Of a stretch of 64,000 nucleotides of DNA, positions 41,513 to 51,621 are shown one piece after another. The notes under the pieces are model-generated. The model was not told the DNA's origin and searched no databases. It saw nothing but the letters and a program-made list of their open reading frames with translations. The stretch covers positions 1 to 64,000 of the forward strand of contig JAKLJW010000014.1 of NCBI GenBank assembly GCA_023150935.1, written 5' to 3'. Position numbers and translations under genes: made by a program. This DNA comes from Candidatus Binatia bacterium. Lineage in GTDB: Bacteria > Desulfobacterota > Binatia > HRBIN30. How positions within the stretch are numbered: the first letter of the stretch is position 1; every line of letters begins with the position of its first letter.

Positions 41513-44500
41513 ATGACCGATCGACCGCAGACCGACCGTTCCATCGACCGCTTGTTCGACCCCGTTCCACACGGGCGCGTCCTGTCCAACGGGCACTACA
41601 CGGTATTGCTGAGCGCTGCCGGCGGCGGCTTCTCGCGTGCCGGCGATATCGCTTTGACGGCATGGGAGGGGGACCGGACGAGCGATGTGGCCGGGGTCTG
41701 CATCTATCTCCGCGACCGCGACGACGGCACGATCTGGTCGGCAACCTATCAGCCGACCAGGGCGACACCCGAGCGATACGAAGAGACATTCGAGTCCGGC
41801 AAGGTTCGAGTCACGCGGGCTGACCGCGGCATCGTCTCGCAACTGGAGGTGTGCGTCTCGCCGGTGATCGACGTCGAGGTGCGGCGGTTGCGCCTCACCA
41901 ACACATCGGAGCGTGAGCGTACGATCGAAGTCACGACCTACGCCGAGCTGGTTCTGCACCAACCCGCGGCGTACGCCAGTCACCCGGCGTTCTCGCGGCT
42001 CTTTGTGCAGACGGAATACTATGCGGCCGCCGGAGTTCTACTCGCGCGGCGGCGCCCGCGGAGTCACGAGGAACCCGTGCCCTGGGCGATGCACGCCCTG
42101 TACGGTGACGGCCCGCCCGAGTGGGAAACCGCGCGCTCCGAATTCCTCGGCCGGGGGCATACGCGGGCGCGGCCGCGCGCTCTCGCGCGGGCCGAGCCGC
42201 TCAGCGGCACAACCGGCAGCGTTCTCGATCCCGTGCTGAGCCTGCGGCGAGTGGTCGGATTGGCGCCGGGAGCGAGCGCCGAGGTGTGCGCCGTCTTCGG
42301 GTTGGGACGGGACCGTGATCAAATGATCGGCTGGGCGGAACGCTACGCGAACTCCGCAAGGCAGGCGGCGGTGCTGGCGTGTGTCGGGGGCCACGAGTGC
42401 GCCTTGCGCGACCGCCTCGGCCTGGACGACGAACGCGCCGCGCGGCTGCAGGACCTCGCCGTCCGCATGCTTTATGGCGATCCGGCGTTACGTCCGCCGC
42501 CCGACGACATAGCCGCCGCCCGTGGTGGCCTATCGGACCTCTGGAAGTACGCCATCGGCGACGGCGATCTGATCGTGCTGGCGGAGGTGGAGGGCGCCGG
42601 CGACCTGACGGCGGTCGGCAGTTTGGTAACTTCGGAAGCGTACTGGCGGGCTCGGGGGCTGCCGGTTCGCGGCGTGATCGTGTGCAGAGACGGTGCTCTA
42701 AAGGATGCTGCCGGCCAACTGGCAACGGCGGCGGCACCCGTTTCTGGGCCTTCGCCAAACCTCATCGTACGGCAGCGGACCGAAATGCCCGCGCAGGATC
42801 TCGGCGTCTTGCGTGCGGCGGCCCATCTGGTTGTCGGTGGCGGGCGTCCGGACCCGCTGTCCGCGGCAGGCAGTAACGTCATGGGGCGAGGAGCCGGCAA
42901 ACCGCCGGTTGCGCCCTCGAATCCGCCGGCGCGCCGCGCTGGCCGCGCCTCGGGGCGAACGAAAGGGGAGGGGGAGAGCGAGCGCGCCGGCGAAGCGGAC
43001 GGCCCCGACCTCCTCCTGGATAACGGCTGGGGTGGGTTCAGCCCGGACGGAAGCGAGTATGTCATCCGCTTGCAGCCCGACGAAGGGGGGGAGCTGCGGC
43101 TGCCGCCGATGCCGTGGAGCAACGTAATTTCGAATCCCGGCTTCGGTGTGCTGGTCAGCGAACGGGGCGCCTCCTGCACCTGGAGCCGCAACAGCCGCGA
43201 GAACCGTCTGACGCCGTGGGCCAACGATCCGATCGGCGACCCGCACGGGGAGGCGCTTTTCGTGCGTGACGAGGAAAGCGGCGCGGTATGGTCGCCGTTA
43301 CCGGGGCCACGGCCCGCGGCGGCGCCTTACGAGGTCCGGCACGGTTTCGGGTACTCGACCTGGAGGCACGTCAGTAACGGGCTCAGCCAGGTGGTTACCC
43401 TGAGTGTTGCGGCCGAGGATGCGCTGCGGGTGCTCCGCGTGCAACTGACCAACGCCACGCCGGGGCCGCGACGTCTATCGCTGTTTGCTTACAGTCGGCT
43501 GGTGCTGGGGGTGCTGCCGGCGCAGACACGACGGTCGGTGGTCACGACCCACGATGCGGCGACCGGCATGATCCTCGCTCGAAACGGCCTCAACGAGGAA
43601 TTCGCGGACGCGGTCGTCTTCGTTGCGGCGGTTACGGAGGCTGGGGCGGGAGATGTTCTCGTTACTGGCGATCGCGGCGCTTTCCTCGGGCGTAACGGCG
43701 ACGAAAGCGAGCCGGCGGTTGTTTGCGGCGGCGGGGACCTCGATGGGCGGATCGGCGCCGGACTCGATCCGTGTGCCGCCGTGCAGGTGGGGGCCGAAAT
43801 CCCTCCCGGTGCCACCTGGGAGTGCAGCGTGTTGCTCGGCGAAGCGACCGACGAGGCCGCTGCCGCCGCGCTCGTGGCGAAATATCGCCGTCGAGGGGCG
43901 ACCGCAGCGGCGATTGCAAGCGCGCGCGCCCGGTGGAGCGACGTGCTCGGCGCTGTCCAGGTACGAACGCCGGTGGCCGGTCTCGACGTTCTCTTCAATG
44001 GGTGGTTGTTGTACCAGGTCTTGAGTTGCCGGGTGTGGGGTCGTTCCGCGCTCTACCAGTCCGGAGGCGCGTACGGCTTCCGCGATCAGCTACAGGACGC
44101 CCTGGCGCTGGTGCATGCCCGTCCCGATCTCACGCGCGCCCAGATTCTCTTGCACGCGGCGCATCAGTTTCCCGAAGGTGACGTGCTGCACTGGTGGCAT
44201 CCGCCGACCGGTCGCGGCACCCGTACGAGGTTTTCGGACGATCTCCTCTGGTTACCGTTTGTTGCCTGCACGTATGCCGGCGTCAGCGGCGACTGGGATG
44301 TCTTCGATGGGGTGGCAGGGTTTGTCAGCGCGCGAGCGTTGTCGCCGGGTGAGGACGAGGCTTACTTGCAGCCGGAGATCGCGGCGGAAACGGACGATGT
44401 GTACGGGCATTGCTGCCGTGCGATCGATCGGTCACTGACCGCAGGCGTACACGGATTGCCTCTGATGGGTACGGGTGACTGGAACGACGGCATGAACCGG

Positions 44501-45463
44501 GTCGGACGCGAGGGCCGTGGAGAAAGCGTGTGGTTGGGATTTTTCTTGTTCTGCGTTCTCGATCTGTTCGTGCCGCTGTGCGAACGGCGCGGCGATGACC
44601 GGCGCGCCGCCCGCTATCGAGCCTACCGGGACGAATTGCGGCAGGCTCTCGACAACGCCTGGGACGGTGAGTGGTATCGACGCGCTTACTACGACGACGG
44701 CACTCCGTTGGGCTCGGCGAGTAACCTCGAGTGCCGTATCGACGTCATAGCCCAGGCCTGGGCAGCGATCTCGGGCGCGGCGGCACGTGACTGGGCGGTG
44801 CGCGCCCTCGATGCAGTGGAGCGGGAGTTGTTGGTGCCGGAAGCCGGAATCGTGCGCTTGCTGGCGCCGCCGTTTGACCGCGACACCCACGATCCCGGTT
44901 ACATCAAAGGATACGTGCCCGGAATTCGCGAGAACGGGGGTCAGTACACCCACGGCGCGATGTGGGTGGTTCAGGCAAGCGCGCGACTCGGCCGCCGGCA
45001 GCGCGCGGCCGCTCTGCTGGAGATGCTCGGTCCCGTGTGGCACGGGCGCAGTGCTGCCGCGGTCGCCGTCTATCAGGTAGAGCCGTATGTTGTGGCAGCC
45101 GACATCTACGGCGTGCCGCCGCACCTCGGCCGCGGCGGCTGGACCTGGTACACGGGGTCGGCCGGGTGGATGTACCGTATTGGCATCGAGGACGTCCTCG
45201 GCATCCGGTGCGAGGGCGGTGATTCCTTGCGGATCGAGCCTTGCGTGCCGGACGATTGGCCCGAGTATCGCGTCAACTACCGACTTGCCGACGGTGCGAC
45301 GCGATACGAGATCGCCGTTCGCAACCCCGCCGGATGTGCCGCGAGAGTGATTGCGGTCACCGTCGACGGGGTCGCCGGCGAAGTCGACGGCGGCAGTGCC
45401 CTGATCGCCGTTCGGCACGACGGCGGGGCCCATACGGTGGAAGTGGTTCTGGGCGAGGAATGA
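41513..45463 (+). CDS. GH94-type phosphorylase-like protein (cyclic glucan synthase C-terminal half-like)
   Basis: A very large protein of 1316 residues. Two Glyco_transf_36-type beta-sandwich modules (about residues 15-300 and 500-780) precede an (alpha/alpha)6 catalytic domain (about 800-1220) with the GH94 motif GTGDWNDGMNRVG; the general acid Asp would be D992. The order and the linker match the C-terminal half of NdvB-like cyclic beta-1,2-glucan synthases, where this part controls chain length by phosphorolysis. The GT84 glycosyltransferase half is absent. The protein may therefore be a stand-alone phosphorylase. ATG 41513 is preferred over TTG 41495. Confidence 0.8.
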   Translation: MTDRPQTDRSIDRLFDPVPHGRVLSNGHYTVLLSAAGGGFSRAGDIALTAWEGDRTSDVAGVCIYLRDRDDGTIWSATYQPTRATPERYEETFESGKVRVTRADRGIVSQLEVCVSPVIDVEVRRLRLTNTSERERTIEVTTYAELVLHQPAAYASHPAFSRLFVQTEYYAAAGVLLARRRPRSHEEPVPWAMHALYGDGPPEWETARSEFLGRGHTRARPRALARAEPLSGTTGSVLDPVLSLRRVVGLAPGASAEVCAVFGLGRDRDQMIGWAERYANSARQAAVLACVGGHECALRDRLGLDDERAARLQDLAVRMLYGDPALRPPPDDIAAARGGLSDLWKYAIGDGDLIVLAEVEGAGDLTAVGSLVTSEAYWRARGLPVRGVIVCRDGALKDAAGQLATAAAPVSGPSPNLIVRQRTEMPAQDLGVLRAAAHLVVGGGRPDPLSAAGSNVMGRGAGKPPVAPSNPPARRAGRASGRTKGEGESERAGEADGPDLLLDNGWGGFSPDGSEYVIRLQPDEGGELRLPPMPWSNVISNPGFGVLVSERGASCTWSRNSRENRLTPWANDPIGDPHGEALFVRDEESGAVWSPLPGPRPAAAPYEVRHGFGYSTWRHVSNGLSQVVTLSVAAEDALRVLRVQLTNATPGPRRLSLFAYSRLVLGVLPAQTRRSVVTTHDAATGMILARNGLNEEFADAVVFVAAVTEAGAGDVLVTGDRGAFLGRNGDESEPAVVCGGGDLDGRIGAGLDPCAAVQVGAEIPPGATWECSVLLGEATDEAAAAALVAKYRRRGATAAAIASARARWSDVLGAVQVRTPVAGLDVLFNGWLLYQVLSCRVWGRSALYQSGGAYGFRDQLQDALALVHARPDLTRAQILLHAAHQFPEGDVLHWWHPPTGRGTRTRFSDDLLWLPFVACTYAGVSGDWDVFDGVAGFVSARALSPGEDEAYLQPEIAAETDDVYGHCCRAIDRSLTAGVHGLPLMGTGDWNDGMNRVGREGRGESVWLGFFLFCVLDLFVPLCERRGDDRRAARYRAYRDELRQALDNAWDGEWYRRAYYDDGTPLGSASNLECRIDVIAQAWAAISGAAARDWAVRALDAVERELLVPEAGIVRLLAPPFDRDTHDPGYIKGYVPGIRENGGQYTHGAMWVVQASARLGRRQRAAALLEMLGPVWHGRSAAAVAVYQVEPYVVAADIYGVPPHLGRGGWTWYTGSAGWMYRIGIEDVLGIRCEGGDSLRIEPCVPDDWPEYRVNYRLADGATRYEIAVRNPAGCAARVIAVTVDGVAGEVDGGSALIAVRHDGGAHTVEVVLGEE

Positions 45464-45659
45464 GCCTCGAGGAGGCTCAGATCTTAGATCTTCTTTGAGA
45501 TCTCAGCGCCGGGTAGTTACCCGATCGGAAGCGGTTGCCACCCTCCATGTGGCGGGCGTTCCCCGCCGGTCCACGGTTCCCGCCCCGGGAGAAGATCGTT
45601 GACGACACCGCGACCGTGTGTCAGGTTAACCGCCCTGCTCAGGGGGGAGACGCCGGGCA

Positions 45660-47543
45660 ATGGCTTCACACCGTTCACCACAAGGTGGAAAATCGGCGGA
45701 CCCGAGGGTCTTGGGAGCACTACACCGGCGGTTACGGCTCGTCGCGTGGGTGATGTTCGTCGTCGCCGTGCTGTTCGCCGCCGCGGAAGCCGCGGCGGCC
45801 CCGACTCTGGGTTGGCCCCTCGTGGTGAAGGTGTGCAGCCTGTCCGTTGTTGCGGCGACTCTGGCCGCCCTGCGGAAGTTGCGGCCCACCCCGGTCGTGC
45901 GCTGGGCCGCGCTGGCATTGATTTGCGGTGGATACGTCGTGACCGCGCTTTCCGGAGCGTTGAGTCCGAGCGGCGAGTACTTCACGTCGGCAACTCTGTT
46001 TGCGGCCGCCGCGTTGGCCACGTCGGCGTTGTTGCCGTGGGGGCCGTACCTGCAGGCTGCCTCGGTCTTTGTCGGTGCGGCTTCCCTGACCGTTGCGGCG
46101 CTCTGGCGTGGCTTCGACCCTCTTCTGGCGCTCACCGAACCGGCCCAGTCCGATCCGGTCGTTGCCGTGCTCCTGACCTTCGCACTGTCAGTCGTGGTGG
46201 CGTACGAAATGGAGCGTGCGCAGCGGCAACGATTGCATCACCTCGATTTACGGCGGCGGGCGGAGGCGCAGGTGCGCAAGCTGAATGCGTACCTGGAGCG
46301 GATGGTCGTCGAGCGCACGGTTCAACTTGTCGAGGCCAACCGCCAACTCGAAACCGAGGTGGATAAGCGCCAGGCGACGGCAGATGCGCTTGTTCAGAGC
46401 CAGCGGCAACTGCTGGGCATCGTGGATCATTCGACGACTCTCGTCACGCTAAAGGACCTCGAGGGGCGATACCTTCTGGTGAATCGGGAGTTCGAGCGTG
46501 TCTTCGGAATGGACCGGCAGTCGGTGCTGGGGCAGACCGACAGAGCCGTATTTGGAGCGGAGATCGGCCAGACGGTTCGCGCCCGGGACGAGTTCGTCAT
46601 GGCGGTGGATGGGCCGCTGTCATTCGACGAGGATGTGGTGACGCCACTCGGGCAGCGGTCTTTCGTCTCGGTACGGTTCCCTTTGCGGGATGCCGCCGGG
46701 GCGCAGTACGGTCTGGGCACGATTGCGACCGACATCACGGGATTGCGCCAGGTGCAGGAGGGTTTGCGGCGGCAGCAGGACGAGGTGGCGCAGCGCCAGC
46801 GTCTCAACACGGTCGGCGAGTTGGCTGCGGCTGTCGGTCACGAGTTCCACCAGCCGCTGGGGGCGATCGCGAGCTTCGCGCAGGGCTGTATTCGCCGGCT
46901 GGCGACGCACCCCGAAGATCTCGATCCGGTGATCGACGCGCTCGAACAGATTGTAAGCGAGACGATGCGGGCCGGCGAGATCTTGCGCGGCCTGCGACGC
47001 CGCGTCCGACGCTCCGACGGACCGCGAGAGGCGGTCGACCTCGTGCAGGTCGTCAACCACGCGGTGTGCGTCCTCGATCCGCAGGTGCGCCTGCACCGCG
47101 TCGAGCTGCACGTGCTCGTTGCCTCGGAGATACCGCGTGTCGAGGCCGATCGGGCGCAACTCGAGCAGGTACTGGTCAACATCCTGCAGAACGGTATCGA
47201 GGCGACGGCTGGCCTCCCGGACGGCGCCCGTACGGTGAAGATCGAGATCGCGCCGGCGCCGGGTGCGGTCGAGGTGAGTGTTACCGATACGGGACTGGGC
47301 ATCGCCTCGGAGATCGCCGAAACGATTTTCGAACCTTTCGTAACTACCAGGCCGGCCGCGCTGGGCATGGGGTTGGCGATCAGCCGTTCGATCGTAGACA
47401 GCCACGGTGGACGCATGTGGGCAACGTCGCGCCCCGGTCGGGGGGCGCGGATCTCGTTCCGCCTTCCGACACTGGCGGCGATCGACGCGGCCGAGCAGGT
47501 GCGATCGGCCGAAACACCGCCGCCATCGCCCTTACCCCAATGA
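45660..47543 (+). CDS. membrane PAS sensor histidine kinase
   Basis: A 627-residue kinase. The N-terminal ~185 residues contain six hydrophobic helices (AWVMFVVAVLFAAAEAAAA, VVKVCSLSVVAATLAAL, WAALALICGGYVVTAL and more). A coiled coil and a PAS domain (QLLGIVDHSTTLVTLKDLEG) follow, then HisKA with VGHEFHQPLGAIASFAQG (His near residue 396) and HATPase with NILQNGIEATAG, DTGLGI and GMGLAISRSIV. This is the FixL-like subclass, where 'H-E-F/L-x-Q-P' is typical. There is no adjacent response regulator. ATG 45660 has a GGGGGAG site. Confidence 0.88.
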   Translation: MASHRSPQGGKSADPRVLGALHRRLRLVAWVMFVVAVLFAAAEAAAAPTLGWPLVVKVCSLSVVAATLAALRKLRPTPVVRWAALALICGGYVVTALSGALSPSGEYFTSATLFAAAALATSALLPWGPYLQAASVFVGAASLTVAALWRGFDPLLALTEPAQSDPVVAVLLTFALSVVVAYEMERAQRQRLHHLDLRRRAEAQVRKLNAYLERMVVERTVQLVEANRQLETEVDKRQATADALVQSQRQLLGIVDHSTTLVTLKDLEGRYLLVNREFERVFGMDRQSVLGQTDRAVFGAEIGQTVRARDEFVMAVDGPLSFDEDVVTPLGQRSFVSVRFPLRDAAGAQYGLGTIATDITGLRQVQEGLRRQQDEVAQRQRLNTVGELAAAVGHEFHQPLGAIASFAQGCIRRLATHPEDLDPVIDALEQIVSETMRAGEILRGLRRRVRRSDGPREAVDLVQVVNHAVCVLDPQVRLHRVELHVLVASEIPRVEADRAQLEQVLVNILQNGIEATAGLPDGARTVKIEIAPAPGAVEVSVTDTGLGIASEIAETIFEPFVTTRPAALGMGLAISRSIVDSHGGRMWATSRPGRGARISFRLPTLAAIDAAEQVRSAETPPPSPLPQ

Positions 47544-47814
47544 GTGCCCGCGATACCTGATTGAGGACGAGGCACTTAGACTCTGGTTCACAAATTCGCC
47601 AACGTATTCTTTGTGATGCGACTCGCTCACCCTTCCACAAGCTTGGCGTGGGCTGCCGCCCGCAACCCAACCTGGCGACCGGAACCCGTTCGTCCCGAGT
47701 AGCCGTCGTCTTCTCAGGCGGCGTATCGAGGGACGATCGGTGGGCCACTGCCGCGTGCGGAATAGGAAGCGGGGCCGAACCGGCCAGCGTAACCGGCGGC
47801 TGCCCGCCAACGCG

Positions 47815-48303
47815 TTAGAGGGTACGCTCAGTGCTTCGCAGGAGAAAGACGAAGATCAGGACGTGAATTACCACCATCGCCGGGACGATGAAGGCAGGCA
47901 CGAACCACGCGGCGCCAAGCTGAGGGGCGACCTGCATGCGAATGCCGCGGCTGACATTGGCGAGCAGATCGGCGAGCCCTACGAGGTTGAACAACCAGAC
48001 CGTTGGAATAGCGAGGCGCCAGCCCGTTCGAAGTGAGATAAGCGCCAGCCAGGCGAGAAGCGTTGTGACCGTGTCGCCAACGGCGGTCTGCCGAGCGAAG
48101 GCGTCCGGCAGGCCCGGCTCGACTACGCCCGGGACCAGAAGGGTGACACCGACAAAGCGAAACGTCTGCGGGAAGACGAGGAAAGAGAGCGCCGTGGCGC
48201 GCGGCTTCGTCTGGAGCCAGGGGCGGACGAACCAGAACCCCAGGGCCGTGTAAGCGAGCAGGCTAAGCGCGGATTGAAATGCGAGCAGGCGAGCCGCTTC
48301 CAT
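47815..48303 (-). CDS. small integral membrane protein
   Basis: A 162-residue hydrophobic protein with about four to five helices (ALSLLAYTALGFWFVRPWL, ALSFLVFPQTFRFVGVTLL, TTLLAWLALISLRTGW, PTVWLFNLVGLADLLANV, AFIVPAMVVIHVLIFVFLL). The family is not recognised. It is convergent with the kinase at 45660-47543, with a 271-bp gap that contains no gene I can support. Most similar proteins I can recall are annotated only as hypothetical. Confidence 0.6.
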   Translation of the reverse strand: MEAARLLAFQSALSLLAYTALGFWFVRPWLQTKPRATALSFLVFPQTFRFVGVTLLVPGVVEPGLPDAFARQTAVGDTVTTLLAWLALISLRTGWRLAIPTVWLFNLVGLADLLANVSRGIRMQVAPQLGAAWFVPAFIVPAMVVIHVLIFVFLLRSTERTL

Positions 48304-48481
48304 TCAATTCTTGGTTTCCGTCTATAGCTCGGCGGTCAGATGCCGTCTAACCCCAATGCCGGTCGGTCAAGAGCCGTCGTGCGCGCCGAGTAGGAACCCT
48401 TAACCGACCCGCAAGGCGCCTAACCCAGATTACTCGCCAATGTGACGCCGCCCCTCGATGCGGCCCCGAAAAAGAGCGGGC

Positions 48482-48937
48482 CTACTTGGGCGAGCGGGTC
48501 GGTTTCCTCCAATACGGGTTGTTTCCTTTCGTGCCGAGTAGCGCCATCTTTTCCGGAGCGTATCGAGGCGCACGGGAGGTCGTGAGCAATCCGGCGAAGG
48601 CGCTCTCGGGCTTGACCAGGCCATCGGCTCCCGCACGCAGATCGGCGAGCAAACGATGAACGTCGATCTCTTGCACGCAGATAGCCGTGTGGCCCGCCTC
48701 GGAGCGGCTGAAGTCGAGCGTCGCATTGATCAACGCACTCAGATCGCGAGCGCGGCGGACGAGCGCCTCCATGCCATCCATCTGCTTTGCCGTCAGCGGG
48801 TCGAAGTCGCCGCTCAGGAACAGATCGCCGTAGCCCAGGATGACGCGCGGCAATTGCCGGTCCGTGGCCTTCGACGCTGGTTCGTTCGGTACCGCGTCGG
48901 AGCGAGCTTGCCAACCGCCGCCGCCCTGATCCGTCAT
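48482..48937 (-). CDS. histidine-kinase-like HisKA fragment lacking the phospho-acceptor His
   Basis: A 151-residue protein whose ATG at 48937 overlaps the stop of the upstream kinase (ATGA). The middle part reads [40 protein letters not shown] and [12 protein letters not shown], which is the pattern of the HisKA dimerisation helices and the following segment. The 'H-E-L/I-R-x-P-L' phospho-acceptor position before VILGY reads DRQLPR with no His. There is no HATPase domain. It could be a kinase remnant or a dimerisation partner for the adjacent kinase. Confidence 0.55.
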   Translation of the reverse strand: MTDQGGGGWQARSDAVPNEPASKATDRQLPRVILGYGDLFLSGDFDPLTAKQMDGMEALVRRARDLSALINATLDFSRSEAGHTAICVQEIDVHRLLADLRAGADGLVKPESAFAGLLTTSRAPRYAPEKMALLGTKGNNPYWRKPTRSPK

Positions 48938-51228
48938 GATCGGCTCTCCGTTTGGCGCCCCTCGCCGCCGGCATCCGCAATGTGCGTCCCAGGTGCCGCC
49001 GCCTGCGGGCGGGACTCAACCGCGAAGTCCGCTTCGCCGAGTAACGGTTCGCCGATAGTGAAGGAGAACGTTGCGCCCTCACCCAAGGTGCCCTCCGCCC
49101 AGATCTCGCCCCCGTGTCGGTGAACGATGCGCTGGACCGTGGCGAGGCCGATGCCGGTACCTTCGAACTCGCTGGTCATGTGCAGGCGCTGGAAAGCGCC
49201 GAAGAGCTTGCCGGCGTATGCCATATCGAAGCCGGCGCCGTTGTCGCGCACAATGTAGACGGCATGGCCGTTGCGCCGCAGGGACCGGAACTCGATGCGT
49301 GCATCGTCGCGACGACCGGTGAACTTCCACGCGTTGCCGAGCAGGTTATCGAGGACCACGCGCAGCAGTCCGGTGTCGCCACGCGCGCTCATGCCGTCCT
49401 CGATTACCACCTCGACCTGCCGCGTCGGCTCGCGTTCACGCAGAGTCTCGACGACCGCCCGGGCCAGCTTACTGAGATCGGTACGCACGGGCTGCAACGG
49501 ACTGCGCGTGACGCGCGACAACTGCAACAGGTCGTTGATCAGTTCCCCCATGCGGCGCACCGCCGCCAGGATGCGGCGCAGGTAGTCGTGGCCGTCTTCG
49601 TCGAGCCGCTCCGCGTTCGTCTCCGCCAGCAACTGGCTGAAGCCCTCGATGCTGCGCAGCGGAGCACGCAGGTCGTGGGACACGGTGTACGAGAACGCCT
49701 CCAGTTCCCGGTTCGCCCCTTCGAGTGCAGTCTGCAATCGCCGCTGCCGCTCCTCGGCACGCTTGCGTCCGGTGATGTCGAGAACCACGCCCTCCATGCG
49801 CACGGGACTACCGGCACCGTCGTAGTATCCCTGCCCCTTCGCAGCGACCCAGCGGGGACTGCCGTCGGGCCAGACGGCGCGGTACTCGACGTCGTACCCG
49901 GTTCGGTTACGCAAGGCGTCCTGCACCGCCGCATCCGTGCGTTGACGGTCATCGGGGTGCAGAGCCGCCAGGAAGCGTTCGTAGCTCATGGCCTCGTTCG
50001 GGGGCAGACCGAAGATCGCCTTACACCGGTCCGACCACACCAGCCTGTCGTTCGCGAGGTCCCAGTGCCACGTGCCGATCCGAGCCGCGCCCACGGCGAG
50101 ACGCAGGTGTTCCTCGCTCTCAGCCAGGGCAAGCTGCATACGCTGGCGCTCGGCAATGTCGCGCACGACGGCAACCACCAGGCGGACATCGTCGGGGCGT
50201 GGGGTGTGCTGGACAACGACTTCGACCGGCACTTCGGTGCCGTCCTTGCGGCGGTGAACCGTGGCAAACGTGCGTGACGCGCTGCGTCCGTCGATCACCG
50301 GTGCCAGCATGGCGCGGAACGTCGCCTGGTCGAACTCGGGTTTGATGTCGAGCGGGGTCATGCCCAGTAGTTCTTCGCCCGTGTAACCGGTCTGTTCAAT
50401 GGCTCCGCGGTTCACATGCGAGAAACGCAATGTGTCTGCATCGAAAATGAAGATCCCGTCGCGGGTATGGTCGAGCAGGTCCAGCGCTCGCCGCGCTTCG
50501 CGCGCCGCGGCGCGTAGAGCCTCCGCGGCGCGGTAGCGAACCCGCAGATCGCGGACGAGCAGGTAGTACACTCCGGCCAGGAGCCCCGCCATCAGCAACA
50601 CGACGCCCGTAAACGCCCACGTGGCCACGGCACGGGGGGCGCGCAGGTGGGGGAGGATTTCCTCGAGGTGTTGCGCCTCTCGCCGCTCGATTTCTCCGAT
50701 CCGGGCGCGGACGGTATCCATGAGCTGCTTCCCCTTGCCGGTCGCAACTCTCTGCAGACTCGCCTGCCCCTCGCCTTCTCGCCGGAGCGCAACCGACTGC
50801 CGCACATGGGCGATCTTTGCCCTAACAGCGGACTCGACGGCACCGCTGCCGAGATCGGGCCCACCACGCTCGGTGGCCAGCCGCTTCAGTACCTCCATCT
50901 CCGCATCGACGCGTTCGAGCGCCCGCCAATACGGCTCCAGAAACCGCTCGTCGCCTGCGATCACGTAGCCGCGGCCGCCGGTTTCGAGGTCCTGGACATG
51001 GGACAGAATGCGATCGAGCTGATGGAGAATTCGTTGAGTATGGATCACTTCGTCGGCAACCGCGAGGGATACCGTCCGGCTCCGATAGGCGATCAAGCTG
51101 GCGGCGGTCGCCGCGAGAAGAACCGCAAGGAATCCGGCGAAGACTTTGCGCTCGATAAGGCCCTTCCGCGGCACAACGCCGCGATTTCCGTGGGTGTCAC
51201 CTGCTTCGACCGCAGCCAAAAGAGGCAC
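48934..51228 (-). CDS. CHASE3/PAS sensor histidine kinase
   Basis: A 764-residue kinase. A membrane helix ([20 protein letters not shown]) and a CHASE3 sensor loop ([33 protein letters not shown]) are followed by a second helix ([20 protein letters not shown]). Two PAS domains come next ([40 protein letters not shown]), then HisKA ([20 protein letters not shown], His near residue 517) and HATPase ([43 protein letters not shown]). GTG at 51228 is supported by an AAGGAGG site 5 bp upstream. It is followed by the HisKA fragment gene. This is the Cph1-type HATPase subfamily. Confidence 0.9.
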   Translation of the reverse strand: MPLLAAVEAGDTHGNRGVVPRKGLIERKVFAGFLAVLLAATAASLIAYRSRTVSLAVADEVIHTQRILHQLDRILSHVQDLETGGRGYVIAGDERFLEPYWRALERVDAEMEVLKRLATERGGPDLGSGAVESAVRAKIAHVRQSVALRREGEGQASLQRVATGKGKQLMDTVRARIGEIERREAQHLEEILPHLRAPRAVATWAFTGVVLLMAGLLAGVYYLLVRDLRVRYRAAEALRAAAREARRALDLLDHTRDGIFIFDADTLRFSHVNRGAIEQTGYTGEELLGMTPLDIKPEFDQATFRAMLAPVIDGRSASRTFATVHRRKDGTEVPVEVVVQHTPRPDDVRLVVAVVRDIAERQRMQLALAESEEHLRLAVGAARIGTWHWDLANDRLVWSDRCKAIFGLPPNEAMSYERFLAALHPDDRQRTDAAVQDALRNRTGYDVEYRAVWPDGSPRWVAAKGQGYYDGAGSPVRMEGVVLDITGRKRAEERQRRLQTALEGANRELEAFSYTVSHDLRAPLRSIEGFSQLLAETNAERLDEDGHDYLRRILAAVRRMGELINDLLQLSRVTRSPLQPVRTDLSKLARAVVETLREREPTRQVEVVIEDGMSARGDTGLLRVVLDNLLGNAWKFTGRRDDARIEFRSLRRNGHAVYIVRDNGAGFDMAYAGKLFGAFQRLHMTSEFEGTGIGLATVQRIVHRHGGEIWAEGTLGEGATFSFTIGEPLLGEADFAVESRPQAAAPGTHIADAGGEGRQTESRS

Positions 51229-51621
51229 GAGCCCCTCCTTCCCACGTCCGCGCCGTATCTGGAAACGAATTACGTTGGCGCGGCCCGTCTCAAACGGAAA
51301 CCTGGACGACCTCCGGCTTCCTGTGCGCCGCTCTTACGGTCACCCGGCCGCGGCCGGGCTAGCTGTCGGTACCGTTGCATGTTGGACGTCCTGCGCCACC
51401 CCTGACGTCAAGCGCGAAACCTCACATATCGTCGCTCTTACGACAGGATGTGTGGACCGTCAAGCGCCCTTTGCAGCACGATTCCCGCGGCCTGAGCCAC
51501 CCGCAGCGCGGCTTGACCGCGTGGCGGCTCGGGCAGTACGTATCGGGTAAGTCCCAGCGGGAAACGAAAGCGAGGTCGGGAGCCGACCGAACAGCGCCCG
51601 ATTAAGAATTCGAGCCGCGCC
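51229..51621. other. divergent intergenic region between two sensor kinase genes
   Basis: A 393-bp stretch separates the divergent kinase genes. It presumably carries both promoters, but I see no convincing -35/-10 pair, ORF or repeat in it. The minus-strand kinase has a strong ribosome binding site at its edge; the plus-strand kinase has none. Confidence 0.5.

Noticed and set aside
41513..45463. Full NdvB cyclic beta-1,2-glucan synthase
   Set aside because: The protein has only the GH94-type half; there is no GT84 domain or the membrane helices of the synthase part.
45464..45659. Riboswitch upstream of the sensor kinase at 45660
   Set aside because: I searched the stretch for known conserved cores such as c-di-GMP or SAM types and saw no match; the AGATCT palindromes near 45480 are too short to support a structure.
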